DNA of 64,000 bases from contig VJWM01000134.1 of the NCBI GenBank assembly GCA_010909165.1, forward strand, positions 661,812-725,811, given 5' to 3'. Positions 1-10,773 of the stretch are shown here, one piece after another. Made by a program: the position numbers and the translations under genes. Position 1 is the first letter of the stretch, and each line of letters opens with the position of its first letter. The notes below the pieces were generated by a model. The model had not been told where the DNA came from. It worked only from the letters and a program-made list of their open reading frames with translations, and searched no databases. This DNA is from Anthoceros angustus (lineage: Eukaryota > Streptophyta > Anthocerotopsida > Anthocerotales > Anthocerotaceae).

Positions 1-270
1 TGCAAGTGCGGGAAGTTGGACATGGGAGAGGCGGGAAGGGACTCACCCACAAGCATAAGAGGAGAATGGCGAAGCCTCCTCCTCACAGCTGCCTATTTTG
101 CTTTCCTTCTCGCTTGTGCTTTCCAATAGTGTTTTCCGACACTTCTATTGCTGTGTGCCCCAGCGCGCGGGAACTAGTCATGGCAGGATTCTCCCCAGAG
201 GCCAACAACAATAGTCGCGCAGAAATAGAGAGCTTGTGGGTGCATTGAATATGGCAAACTGTGTTCTTCG

Positions 271-813
271 TTGTGCCTAGCCATGTGTTCAATGCTTGTA
301 TGGGATCGCTTGCTCACTGTCTTGTTGGATATTGGAGCTTGTGGCAGACAATTTGACGGCATATATGTTGCCACGACGCAAGAAAGTGTGGGGACCGAGC
401 AAGTTTTCCTTGTCTCGGAGGTGGAGGAGGATGACAGAGAGACGAAGGCTACATGCGATGTTGCAGGGCCGCTGAGCTTGATCACTTTACCGGACATCCC
501 CGCACCCCCCAAAGAAGAGACCCGCGTGGAGGCAACCGGCCAGGTCTCTGCTTGCAACACCGACAGTGATGACGCCCTCATCGCTGCTGTGATGAGGGAG
601 ACATCCGCCGATCGACATCGAACGGGGGGGTTGAGGAACGAGGTAGGGAGGAGGGCGCCTCGGAAACGAGGATGGCTGGGCGAGTATCGGCGGGGGATGA
701 CGCCAGTTTGGGAGTGGGAGAGCCCCAGGCACGTCCATAGCACGGACTCGGCGTGTGCTCGGGCATACCGCGGTGGACGGTTGCAAATGCCTTCTATTTG
801 GAGGCGTGCGTGA
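271..813 (+). other. Unrecognised ORF, possibly an exon of a transposon-split gene
   Basis: A 180-codon open stretch that I do not recognise. The part before about 590 has mixed, non-repetitive composition with an acidic segment (EVEEDDRE) and could be real coding sequence. The last third lies inside the tandem duplication at 590-1020, so its reading is unreliable. The copia element begins at 1024, immediately downstream. An upstream ATG at 180 starts a short frame (MAGFSPEANNNSRAEI...) that could be an earlier exon. A gene running across the copia insertion into the ORF at 9128 is possible but unproven, because no splice chain could be fixed. It may equally be non-coding. Confidence 0.25.
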
Positions 814-1020
814 TGAGAGACATCCGCCGATCGACATCGAGCGGGGTTGAGGAACGAGGTAGGGAGGCGCCTCGGAAGCGAGGATGGTGGGCGGTATCGG
901 CGGGGATGGCCTTGATTTGGGAGTGGGAGAGCCCCAGGCACGTCCATAGCACGGACTCGGCGTGTGCTCAGGCATACCGCGGTGGACGGTTGCAAATGCC
1001 TTCTATTTGGAGGCCGGCGC
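590..1020. repeat. Tandem duplication, about 215-bp unit, two copies
   Basis: Unit one runs from about 590 to 810 and unit two from about 811 to 1020. Both begin with a GAGACATCCGCCGATCGACATC-like stretch and end with TTGCAAATGCCTTCTATTTGG. The copies differ by a few substitutions and several small indels (for example GGAGGGCGCC versus GGCGCC). The copia 5' target-site copy follows directly. Confidence 0.9.
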
Positions 1021-1023
1021 GTG
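1019..1023. other. Target-site duplication, left copy (GCGTG)
   Basis: Five bases directly before the 5' LTR match the five bases directly after the 3' LTR. Five bp is the usual size for copia integration. Confidence 0.9.
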
Positions 1024-1260
1024 TGATGAAATAGGTCACTATTAGGGCACTCTTCACTAGGGCACCTAGAACTTAATGATTTATTTATTTGGATAGGGCA
1101 TTAAGTAGTTTAGGTAGTTTTCTTTAGTTGGTTACTTAAGTGGTTATTTGTTACAACCACTAGGTGGTTATAACCACTTCTAGCCTTCTATATAAGGCAT
1201 GTACTTTCTATCAAATGTAATGCAACACATATTGCTAGAGCTTGTGTATGATTCTCATCA
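1024..1260 (+). repeat. Copia 5' LTR
   Basis: 237 bp, TG...CA ends. It contains a TATATAAGG-like box near 1190, a plausible core promoter. It differs from the 3' LTR at two positions (AGGTGG versus ATGTGG; AAGGCATG versus AAGGTATG). Confidence 0.95.
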
Positions 1261-1272
1261 TGGTATCGAGCA
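1261..1272 (+). other. Copia primer-binding site, initiator-Met tRNA type
   Basis: TGGTATCGAGC follows the 5' LTR directly. It matches the usual plant copia site TGGTATCAGAGC, complementary to the 3' end of initiator tRNA-Met, with one base missing. Confidence 0.8.
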
Positions 1273-2065
1273 CACTTGCTCTTTGTTTGCTTGTGCATCC
1301 TCATGCATCTAAGTAGCTTATCTAGGAGACACTTTCTAATCTAGCATTTGCCTAGATGGATTGTGTTTATCCTAGAATTGCTATATTTGCATGCATTTTC
1401 TTTATGCTAACATTTCTCTTCTAACAATGCTTTTATGCACTAATTCTTTGTTCTTCCTCCATGGATTTGTGTTCCCTTAGAAGGAGAAGGCATAGAGTTA
1501 AGAAGAGAAGTAGTCTGCAAGACAACAAGAACAAATTAGGAGCCCAACACATAGAAGCAATAGAAGACAACAAGCTATAGAGGAGAGATAGTAGAAACCT
1601 CCTCTTGTATAGCAAACTTCATTGCATCTATTTTAATTTCTAAACCGGATCAAGGGAAGTTTATCAAGCTAGCTAGACGTGATTTGCTAGAAGTTTTAGT
1701 CCAATTCACGTCAAGGCATTAGAATTAGCTCTCCAACATATCCCAAATTTGAATCGGTATTAGTACTCCTTTATCTTCTAGTCGCAAGACAAAAATAGCA
1801 TAGAAACTCTTAGATTTCAAGAAATTGATAGTCAATTAGCAACTCTTAGAATCCAATCCTTTGATCTTAAGGGAGAATTATCTGAATTAAGGACAAAATT
1901 GTCTATTCTCTCTAAGGTTGATAATGCGCAGAGATTTGAGAGCATGCTATCATCATCCGAATCGACTATGATGCAAGAGAAGAGTTTCGTGCATGCAATA
2001 GAGAAGATGAGGGTCAGATCACGAGGCCTAGTCCTCTAAATCACCTACAATGGCTGGAGTGATCA

Positions 2066-2635
2066 ATGATGAAGAACAAAGCTCCTAATTCCCCATTGGG
2101 TAATGATAATGCTAACACTTCATTGCATTATCATTATGGTGACAGCTTCAAAGAGAAAGATAGATTCAATGGAAGGGATTATGACATCCGGTCATTGAGA
2201 ATGCGAGGAGCTTTGCGGCAAAGAGACCTTTGGGGCATCGTCGATGGATCAATTCCAAGGCCACACGCCCGATTTGAACGTGAACTTCAACCTTCCGGGA
2301 CGCTGGACGAGAAGGCACAAGATTTATTGGTCGGTGGACTTTCTCAACATATGGTGAGACATGTCGCTGCAAAGACCTCCAAGGATATGTGGACTCACCT
2401 TGCTCAATTATATTCATCTCGAGATGTAATGAGTATTGTTGCGACTTCACGTAACTTCCGCAACCTCTCAATGAAGGAGTCCGACACCATCGAACATCAT
2501 GTTAATGCATTTCGATTGGCACGATCCCATTTGGAATCTTCAATCGTACCTATCTCGGAGATGGAGGCTTACGTCATTCTCTTATCTTCATTGCCACCTT
2601 CTTATAGGGCTTTCATTACAACTCAAAATGCGTGA
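2066..2635 (+). pseudogene. gag: Copia gag (UBN2-type capsid) fragment
   Basis: A 189-codon frame resembling the UBN2 gag domain of plant copia elements: FNGRDYDIRSLRMRGAL near the start, then a helical region with KTSKDMWTHLAQLYSS and LSSLPPSYRAFI near the end. The frame then breaks. A zinc-knuckle-like C-x2-C-x4-H-x4-C (CNWCVIPNHMEKDC) can be read at about 2903-2945 in a different frame, so the gag C-terminus is frameshifted. Family assignment is firm; function as written is unlikely. Confidence 0.85.
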
Positions 2636-2996
2636 TTAATGTCGAAAAGCTGCGGATGAAGATCCAAATGAAGAGCCGACATCGGTGTTTCCGAACTTAT
2701 TGGAGCATTGCTACAGGAGGAGGCAAGCGACGTCATCATCACTCCGAGCCAACAAGCAGTGATGTATTCACAAAGGGGTAGAGGAAGAGGACGAGGGAGG
2801 CCGAGGTTCTACTTTCCACGACCCCATATCCTGCACATACTTTCCATGATGGAGAGGCATCTTCTTCAACACCGCAAGAGGTAACAAGAAGATCGGGATT
2901 ATATGTAATTGGTGCGTAATCCCAAATCACATGGAAAAGGATTGTCGTAGAAGAAGAATGGGGAACCTCGCAAGGAGGCCCCACAGCTAACATTGC

Positions 2997-3311
2997 GTGA
3001 AGAAACAATCTTCCTCAACTCCAGCGGTGCTCACTGTGTGCTTGGCTTCTTCCAAGCCCTCCAATACCTCATGGTACTTAGGCAGTGGAGCTACTTCACA
3101 TATTTGTTACAACGAAACTCTTTTGAGTCTTACTCACCACAGGACATCGGTCTCCTCCGGAGATGATCACAACCTACCCATTGCGGGTGTTGGTTCGATT
3201 GTATTCAAGTGTGATTCGGTCGTTCTTCATCTTCATCACGTCCTCCATGTTCCTTCAATGTGCAAGAATCTAGTATCACCGCAAGTCTTTGTCAAGAACA
3301 CACTGCGGTGA
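2997..3311 (+). pseudogene. Copia aspartic protease fragment, catalytic Asp replaced
   Basis: The segment contains WYLGSGATSHICYN, the protease active-site region of copia polyproteins. The usual motif is (W)-x-L-D-S-G-A-T. Here the catalytic Asp is Gly, which would inactivate the enzyme. The typical trailing VLHVPSMCKNLVS segment is also present. The frame ends shortly after. Confidence 0.8.
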
Positions 3312-3454
3312 TCCTTTATGCGATAGTTGTCTTCTCTCTTTCATAAGTGATAGAAACTATACAATCGAGCACTTTAGATGATGGTCTCTATAGATTGTCG
3401 ACAAGTGGGAGCCACCCATTCGCTAATGTTGCCATTCCAAACCCATGACACCTA

Positions 3455-4310
3455 CCCAAACCATGCTTTGGCATTGTCGCCTTGGTCATCCTAATAGTCA
3501 AAAATTAATCCAAATGTCTAAGGGAGCTTTATATAGAACCCTTGCCTTGCAAAGGTTGAACACCTACCTTGGTGCGAATCTTGTGTCCTCACTAAACGAC
3601 ATCAAGAGCCTTTCAAAATAAATCTCCACAAAGGGCCAAGTCACCTTTAGAGATAGTGCACAGACATTTGTGGACCCTTGTCTACACCCTCCTTTAGTGG
3701 TAGTAGATATTTTTGACCTTCAGATGATTTCTCTCGTTTTGTCTTTTCCTACATCCCGAAAAACAAGAGTGATGCCTTTCACTTCTTCAAGGACTACATG
3801 AAATGGGTGAGAGACTTACAGATCACAAACTCAAGACCTTACGTTCCGACAATGGTGGAGAGTTTACATCTCGAATTTGAGGATTTTGTCGAGTGAAGGT
3901 ATAGCTCAACAACTTACGATTGTCTACACTCCTCAACAAAATGGCGAGCCGAGAACAAGAATCTACGCCTCCAAGAGATCACAGTTGCTTATTGGTACAA
4001 GCTAAGTTATCTAAGGCTTATTGGGCGAGGCCCTCCTAAGAACCTATCTCATGAATCGATTGCCTACATCAGCAGTTCAAGGTATGACTCCATATGAAGC
4101 ATTCATTGGCAAGAAGCCTTCTATTGACCACCTTCAATTTTTGGATCCCGCATATGTTTTTATTCCCAAAGCATTGCGTAAGAAGTTGGATCCCAAAGCA
4201 AGTACACTTTCATTGGCTACAAGGTATCAAAGGGTACAAATTGTTCAACCCTTCTACAAGGCAACTTTTATACGCCCGGAGTGTTACTTTTCATGAGTCT
4301 TACCTCTTTT
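3455..4310 (+). pseudogene. Copia integrase remnant
   Basis: Broken frames carry the pre-integrase motif (LWHCRLGHPN, about 3463-3492), a DDE-core segment around 3835-3875 (TLRSDNGGEF), and a downstream piece at 4021-4296 with LLRTYLMNRLPTSAVQGMTPYEAF, typical of the integrase C-terminal half. Several indels separate the pieces. An acidic linker at 4310-4600 joins integrase to reverse transcriptase. Confidence 0.75.
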
Positions 4311-4861
4311 CCCCCACAGTGGGAGCTGATAGGCTTGGTCCTCCTCTTGATGAGACCATTGACCCTTCTTATTTTGATGATACTGATTATTTCACTCCAT
4401 TTCCCATTCCTGCTTCTCGTGTTCCTTTAGTTGAACCTATTATGCAGGAGGAGGAGGAGTTAGCATCTATTCCACAACCTGGTACAACTCAACCAGACGA
4501 ACCTGATGTTGACATCCCAGCAGAGGCGCCAGTTGACACTCATGATGATGAGTTTGATGACCCTCTGGAGGATGACATTGTGGAGCCAGCAGATCCTCGC
4601 TGATCCCGCCTCCTGGATGATGCACTGCACAAAGGTACAACCTTAGATCCCGACCTACTATCTCGAGTCCTGCAGTTGGAAGGAACCTCCTTTAGGATAC
4701 CTAGCTGTTTTGATGATCCTATACCCCTATATCACTTTATTCTCAAGCTGTCTACAAGGCAACTATAGACCCGGAAGAACCTCTTACCTTAAAACAAGCT
4801 TTCTCTCCGAAAAGACTTATGGAAGGTAGTCAGATTCAATATAATTCCCTAGTTAATAACT

Positions 4862-5625
4862 CTACATGGAATTGGTCAAACCACCTAGGGGTAGGAAGAT
4901 AGTAACCAGCAAATGGGTATTCAAAATTAAAAGAAAAGGAGATGGTTCTATAGAAAGGTATAAGGCACGCCTAGTAGAGGTTTTACACAAATTCTGGTCT
5001 AGATTACATACCTTGGGCCACTTATGCCCCAAGAGCCAAATTTGCCACACTTGAATGATATTTGCCTTATGTGCCCAACATGATCTTGAACTCCACATGA
5101 TGGATGTTAAGACAGCATATTTGTATGGGCGCCTGCAAGAGGAAATATACATGAGACAACCCGAGGGTTACGTCAAAGGCAAGAAGATTGGGTATGCCGA
5201 CTCATCAAAGGTTTGTATGGCCTTAAGCAACAAGAATTGGAACTTAACCATACATGTACAACTTATTGGGAGAGGATTTAAGCAAAGCCGGTGATGCTTG
5301 TATGTACATCCTAATATCCGCAATGATATATTTTATCTTCTACTTTATGTTGATGATGTTTTTATGGCAACAAACTCCCTTACTCTCCTAGCGAAACTAA
5401 AGCATGGCTTAGGACTCTATTTGAGATGTCCGATCTAGGAGAAATGACATATGCACTTGGTGTTAATATTATACGAAATAGAGGTAATAAGACTCTAAGT
5501 ATAGTTCAAACCAAGTATATTAAGGAGAGTTTAGCTAAATTTGGACTTGAGGATGCAAAGCCCGCACCCACACCTTTTGCAAGTGGTGTTAGGCTTACCT
5601 CGGATATGAGTCCCAAAACATGAAG
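4862..5625 (+). pseudogene. Copia reverse transcriptase remnant
   Basis: Three frame-shifted pieces: KWVFKIKRKGDGSIERYKARLV (4866-5054), LHMMDVKTAYLYGRLQEEIYM (5055-5294), and the catalytic YVDDV region near 5345 followed by MSDLGEMTYALGV (5426-5623). All are hallmark RVT_2 segments in the expected order. Stops and indels between them rule out a single polyprotein. Confidence 0.85.
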
Positions 5626-5639
5626 AAAAGCTAGAAATG

Positions 5640-6300
5640 TCTAGTTCCATACCGACATCTTTGTTGGCACTCTAATATATTTATGCAATTTTACGAGACC
5701 GGATATATCTTTTGAAGTCGGCCTCGCTCACAATTCTTGGAGAACCACGGGCGTGAGCCTTTGGATGTCTGAGCGTATATTCGGTACCTTAAAGGCACTA
5801 TGTACACAGATCGATGTTCAAGCATACACCAGCTATCACATTAACTCTAACGGCATATGTGATGCCGATTATCTTTGGTGACCACGATACAAGAAAATCA
5901 GATCGTTATGTATCGCTTGGAGGAGCACCAATATCATGGTCAAGTAAGAAACAACCTACTATAGCTTTAGCAAGTCCGAGTATGAGTCCTAACCTCGGCT
6001 AAAGACATAGTGTGGTCTAGGTTAGTTTTGAGTGAACTTCACCATCCTCAACTTAAGCCTACATCTTTGTTTAGTGATAGCCTGTGGTGCCATTGCACTT
6101 GCACGAACTGCTTTTCATTCTAGAACTAAACATATAGCGTTGAGTATCACTATATAAGAGAAAAGTTAGAAGATAAAACTATAGATATTAGTTATGTTCA
6201 AACTTTAGATAATGCTTCTGATTTATTAACAAAGTCATGGGGAATTGAGTTACATAGGAAGAATATGAAATGTTTAGGTATTACGAACACAGAGCCCAAA
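5640..6300 (+). pseudogene. Copia RNase H remnant
   Basis: Readable pieces include the RPDISFEV-like stretch near 5700, GGAPISWSSKKQPTIALAS (5905-5970), and a final HYIREKLEDKTIDISYVQT-like segment near 6145-6200. These are the usual C-terminal landmarks of copia polyproteins. Multiple frameshifts. Confidence 0.7.
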
Positions 6301-6860
6301 CCTCCAGCCTAATACTCATCCTAGCAGCTAGTGGGTAGATTTAATATAACCTCAAAGTTTTAGCCCATATTGTTTTTATTTTTCACAAACTTATTTCTTC
6401 CTCCTCTATCTCAAAATAGCTATTGTCTTTTCCTTGTTCCTCATAGACGGTCCATAAACATCCTGGAATATTTATATTTAAAAATAAAAATAATATTTAA
6501 GCAGTATTTATGTGATTAAATCAACCATAAATATTAGTTATGTTCAAACTTTAGACAATGCTGATTTATTAACAAAGTCATTGGGAATTGAACTAGGAAA
6601 CACATGAAATGTTTGGGTATAATGGACACGTCCAAACCTTCTACCTAAAGTTCATCCTAGCGCTAATGGGCCTATTTAAGATAACCTCAAAATTTTAGCC
6701 CATATTGTCTTACTATTTTTCTGAACTTATTTCTTCTTCTATCTCAAAATAGCAAATATTGTCTTTTCCTTGTTCCTCATAGGCGGTCCATAAACATCCT
6801 GGAATATTTATATTTAAAAATAATTAATGCGTTTTGTATGCATTAAATCAACCATATTTT
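6178..6860 (+). repeat. Duplication inside copia 3' region, about 345-bp period
   Basis: The segment starting at about 6180 (ATTAGTTATGTTCAAACTTTAGA... through CCTGGAATATTTATATTTAAAAA) is repeated from about 6528 to 6822. The repeat includes the last polyprotein codons, so the 3' coding end was duplicated. Copies differ by substitutions and small deletions. Confidence 0.85.
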
Positions 6861-7111
6861 TCCTAACACCAATCACACTTACGGAAAACATGAGTAGTGT
6901 GCCCTGGAAAATCCAAACTATAGGCACATTTGGTTTTGATCATATGGATTCCGTCACTTCACAAACATATAGTATGGGACATCCACCTTGCTAGGGCCTC
7001 CTTTTGTCAATACAACTACTTTATCATAATCACCTAATGGGAGATATTCGATCGTAAAAGCCTATACTCTTCACTTCATTAGGCTGATGGATAGTTGTAG
7101 TCTTCGCACCA

Positions 7112-7893
7112 GGACACACAAGGATGCAAGGTTAGAACAATAAGTTACAAATTGAAAAGGAAACAAAACTAGAAAGAAATTAGGAATCAACATATACCTT
7201 TTCATTTTCCTTTCCTTTCCTTTTCTTTCAGTTTTCCTTTCCATCCTTCTTCCTCTTTTCTTCTCTCCTTCATCCTCCACGCACCCGCATCAGTGCCACC
7301 AACACCAAAGGAAGGGATGGTCGACACTTCAAAGTCGGCCATCCCCTCACCACAAGACCTCCATTAGCCCGGCTACCGCCTGAGGAAGGGCGCCCCCCCG
7401 GTGGAGGCGCACGCATAGGGAGGCCCATGATACCGCAATGCATTTTTCTTTCCTAGGCCTTTCTTCACACATTGGAAGTTCTTGGGGCCCTCTCTCCTAA
7501 CAATGAAGACATGAGGAAATGAAGACACACAAGGATCGCAAGGTTAGAACAATAAGCCAAATTGAAAAGGAAACAAAACTAGAAACTTTAGGAATCAACA
7601 TATACCTTTTCATTTTCCTTTCCTTTCCTTTTCTTTCGATTTTCCTTTCCATCCTTCTTCCCTCTTTTCTTCTCTCCTTCATCCTCCACTTGCACCAACA
7701 CCAAAGGAAGGGATGGTCGACACTTCAAAGTCGGCCATCCCCTCACAAGCCTCCATTAGCCCGCGCGCACGAGGAAGGCGCGTCCCCCGGAGGCGCGCGC
7801 ATAGGAGGCCCATGATACACCTGCGGGCATTTTTCTTTCCTAGGCCTTTCTTCACACATTGGAAGTTCGGGGCCCTCTCTCCTAACAATTTCT
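7112..7893 (+). repeat. Duplication inside copia 3' region, about 410-bp period
   Basis: Copy one runs from about 7112 to 7500 and copy two from about 7523 to 7893. Both start at ACACACAAGGAT, contain a long pyrimidine tract (CTTTCCTTTCC...) and end at GGGGCCCTCTCTCCTAACAA. Short ORFs here are by-products of the repeat. Confidence 0.85.
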
Positions 7894-8144
7894 GCGACAG
7901 GACACAAGACACACAGCAACACCACAACGCCGATTATACCAGAGCAAGAGATTGGAGATCATCGTCTCGGGTTGTTTAGCCTTCTTCTTCGAGGACTCCA
8001 AGATGATATAGGTCTTCTCCTCGATTTCGGTGTTTGAGAGCTGGTGTGTGTTCGAGATGTGTGGAGCAAGTCTTCTTTGACGAGATTGGGCGGGAGAAGC
8101 GGAAGATTTTGGAGAAAGATGCCCAGAATCTCCCATGGGCATCC

Positions 8145-8315
8145 CTCTCCTGGGGACGCCCTCACGGATTGAGGGAGGCGCGGCCGCGGGGCGGGCGCCG
8201 CGCGCGCCCCGCGCCTTCTCCGCCGTGCTGGGCCGATCGGCCGGGGCGCCTTCTCGCGCCCGTGCGCTGCGGCGGCCGATCGGCGGGGGGCGCCCTCGTC
8301 CTCTCGCCATCGCCA
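8145..8315. other. Very GC-rich patch inside copia 3' region
   Basis: About 170 bp almost entirely G and C, with GGCCGATCGGCC and GCGGCCGATCGGCGG as near-inverted elements. The surrounding element is AT-rich. It looks like inserted or captured foreign sequence; no coding assignment. Confidence 0.6.
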
Positions 8316-8637
8316 CCTGCAGTTTGATGAGGGAAGGAGGGGTAGGAGCGGGAAGGCATGTCAGAATTCTAAAACTGACCCGTACATGGGCATGTGATGC
8401 CCATGGATGGTTAATAACCATCCATTTACGGATTTCCCGATAAATAGTTATTTTTCCTTTTTTTATAAATTGCTATTTTCCTTTTAAGCTCAATTATGAA
8501 TATGCTTAATTTCCAACTTAAGTTCCCTTTTACTTAATGCTTTTAAGCTCACTTGACTTTAGAACTAGTTTTCAGTTCTAGGCATATTTTGACTTATTTT
8601 GAAGCTAGAGTAATTCTCTATCATCACACCCTAGTTC

Positions 8638-8651
8638 GTAGTGAGTGGGAG
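8638..8651 (+). other. Copia polypurine tract
   Basis: Purine-rich GTAGTGAGTGGGAG abuts the 3' LTR at 8652, the expected position for the plus-strand primer. Confidence 0.6.
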
Positions 8652-8888
8652 TGATGAAATAGGTCACTATTAGGGCACTCTTCACTAGGGCACCTAGAAC
8701 TTAATGATTTATTTATTTGGATAGGGCATTAAGTAGTTTAGGTAGTTTTCTTTAGTTGGTTACTTAAGTGGTTATTTGTTACAACCACTATGTGGTTATA
8801 ACCACTTCTAGCCTTCTATATAAGGTATGTACTTTCTATCAAATGTAATGCAACACATATTGCTAGAGCTTGTGTATGATTCTCATCA
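8652..8888 (+). repeat. Copia 3' LTR
   Basis: 237 bp, identical to the 5' LTR except for two base changes, followed by GCGTG at 8889-8893. Confidence 0.95.
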
Positions 8889-9127
8889 GCGTGGGAAGTG
8901 GGTACTGGAGGTAGTAGAGGTTGAAGGATTGGCTGGTATGTACAAGGAATTTGTTTTTTGTAAGCTTGACAATCACGATGGTGGTCCGCATGCCTTGAGG
9001 GAGAAGGAGAAGGAGACTCTGAGGTGGGAATCGGGAGGCTGGTGGGCTGGATGCCATGCACGGCTTGGGCAAGGGATGCTAGAGTGCAAAGGAGCTGGGC
9101 AGGCACGTCGCGATAGTCCTCGCTGCG

Positions 9128-9814
9128 ATGAGGAGCGTGGAGGATTTGCGGACGGCGAACTTGACGATCGAGATTGGAACTCCGGCAGTTACCATGGTTT
9201 TTGAGCCTGCACTGTTTGGGAGCCTGTTCGACATTGTAGTTGTGGAGAAGGAAGCAGCATTTGGGGCGCAGCAAAATTCTTCTGAGAAAGAAAGGAGAAT
9301 TGGCGGCAATCTCCGGCAGCTGATAGAGAGGGAGCTAGATTACGTCGCGTGTTCAGGCTGGGGATTCAAGACTTGCGTGTGGACAGTTGGGTCGGAGTGG
9401 GAGCCCTTTCACATGTGCATCTGGACTGGTCCGCAGAAGTGTCTGAGGAACGTGGTGGTAACTCCTTCCCGTCTTGTGGGAAACATGAGCATTGTGCAGA
9501 AGGATGTCGATGGGGCAAACTTCTTCGGATACCAGCACAGGCTTCCCTTCGTCTACAATAGAACTGAGCACTTTGTGTGCTATCTTGATTTCAACCTGAC
9601 GGATGAGGGCGTGTTCCAAGTTCTAGAGGCGTGTGACTTGATTGTCCGAGCATGCCACACGATGGGGGGGCGCCGCGGGTATGCGCTGGTGGCAGGAAGG
9701 TCACATGCATTTTTGTTTCCTCCGCGCATTGTCAAGCATCCACTGAAGATTGAGGTAAGGCAAGCTGTTTTTATGTTTCCCGGGCTTGCAAGGCGAGCGG
9801 AGTCCGAGGATTGA
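9128..9814 (+). CDS. Hypothetical protein, possibly the 3' part of a larger gene
   Basis: A 228-codon frame with balanced, protein-like composition and Trp/Cys-rich stretches (GWGFKTCVWTVGSEWEPFHMCIW). I do not recognise the family. The same frame is open upstream to a splice-acceptor-like GATGCTAG near 9080 (SAKELGRHVAIVLAAMRSVEDL...), so the true exon may start there and earlier exons may lie across the copia insertion. A donor-like GAG|GTAAGG near 9753 could end the exon instead of the stop at 9814. A link to the HMA exon at 11150 is phase-compatible but disfavoured, because HMA has its own start exon at 10774. Confidence 0.45.
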   Translation: MRSVEDLRTANLTIEIGTPAVTMVFEPALFGSLFDIVVVEKEAAFGAQQNSSEKERRIGGNLRQLIERELDYVACSGWGFKTCVWTVGSEWEPFHMCIWTGPQKCLRNVVVTPSRLVGNMSIVQKDVDGANFFGYQHRLPFVYNRTEHFVCYLDFNLTDEGVFQVLEACDLIVRACHTMGGRRGYALVAGRSHAFLFPPRIVKHPLKIEVRQAVFMFPGLARRAESED

Positions 9815-10720
9815 GAGGGGGCTGCAATGGAGGACAGGAGAGAGGAGGCACCGGTTGGTGGCAGTGGGTGGACGGCCTATCGTCTGTTTGAGGTGGGTGG
9901 GAGGGCCCGCCATACGCCGCCTGGGAAGTGCGGTAATGGGGACGATGCGGTCGGGTCGGTGCACTCCGGCTGCGGAGCTGGAGCTGGGCGCTAAGGGGGT
10001 TCACTAGTTTTGGACTGGTTTGATGTTGGGTTTGATTGTTGAAAATTGTTTTGGTCAATGAAAGGAACTCGGATTCATCCTAAATTTTGCGAGCTTGTTG
10101 TTCTGAATGTGGGGAATCTGGTAGTGTAGTTTGCTCAACGAGCAAGTATGTACACATTGGTAGGTAAAGAAAGATGCTCACCTCACGTTGGTGCCCAAGG
10201 CGGATCGAACTGGCTATGGAAATTTGAGCATGTTCACTGAGCGGATGGTGCTTTTTTCTGAACATATGGTTGGAAAGATGATGTCATCATGATAATTGTG
10301 GTGTGAAGAACATTGCAGTCAGATTTTCCTATAATTAGTAATTCATAATAACAGCAAAAACGCCAAAAATAGAGCAAAAAGGCAGCCGGCCTTCTGGGGT
10401 TAAGGATAGAGAAGATCCGGGCTGCGCATGGAGGGGGATGGAGCCGAGCGAAGGAGGATCCCGGATTTGTGGTGCCCGTTTTTATGTCCGCCATAACTGG
10501 TGGAGCGTTTGGGTGGTGTGCTCTGCGAACTGTGTGATATGAAGTCTGAGGTGGTGGGAAGAGTTTGAGTAAGCGGCTCCTTGGGGGCCTTCACTTTGTT
10601 CCTTTTTCTGTGATTTGTGCTGGCCACGATGTGTCGGCCCGGCCTGCTTGGTTTCCCGACTCTGTCTGACCCCTGTCTTTGCTCCTGGTAAGCTGTACGA
10701 TCACATCCATCTAAAAAGTG
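9815..10720. other. Intergenic: HMA upstream region
   Basis: No convincing gene. It probably holds the 3' untranslated part of the 9128 ORF (AATGAAAGG near 10058) and the HMA promoter. Short ORFs on both strands have no recognisable features. Confidence 0.5.
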
Positions 10721-10723
10721 CTG

Positions 10724-10730
10724 TATAAAT
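10724..10730 (+). promoter_or_regulatory. TATA-box candidate of HMA
   Basis: TATAAAT lies about 45 bp upstream of the ATG at 10774. Distance is a little short but compatible with a short 5' leader. Confidence 0.45.
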
Positions 10731-10773
10731 TCCTCTTAAAAAAAGAGGCTTGCACGTGTGGCGGGGCGACGAC

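Larger units (their letters stand above)
1024..8888 (+). mobile_element. Ty1/copia LTR retrotransposon, full-length but with broken ORFs
   Basis: The element is bounded by two 237-bp direct LTRs beginning TGATGAAATAGG and ending GATTCTCATCA. The flanks carry a perfect 5-bp target duplication GCGTG (1019-1023 and 8889-8893). Domain order is gag, protease, integrase, reverse transcriptase, RNase H, which is the copia order. Coding remnants run from about 2066 to 6000. A long non-coding 3' region (about 6300-8640) contains two internal duplications and a very GC-rich patch. All coding regions are interrupted by frameshifts or stops, so the copy is not autonomous as written. The near-identical LTRs nevertheless point to recent insertion. 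Confidence 0.95.
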
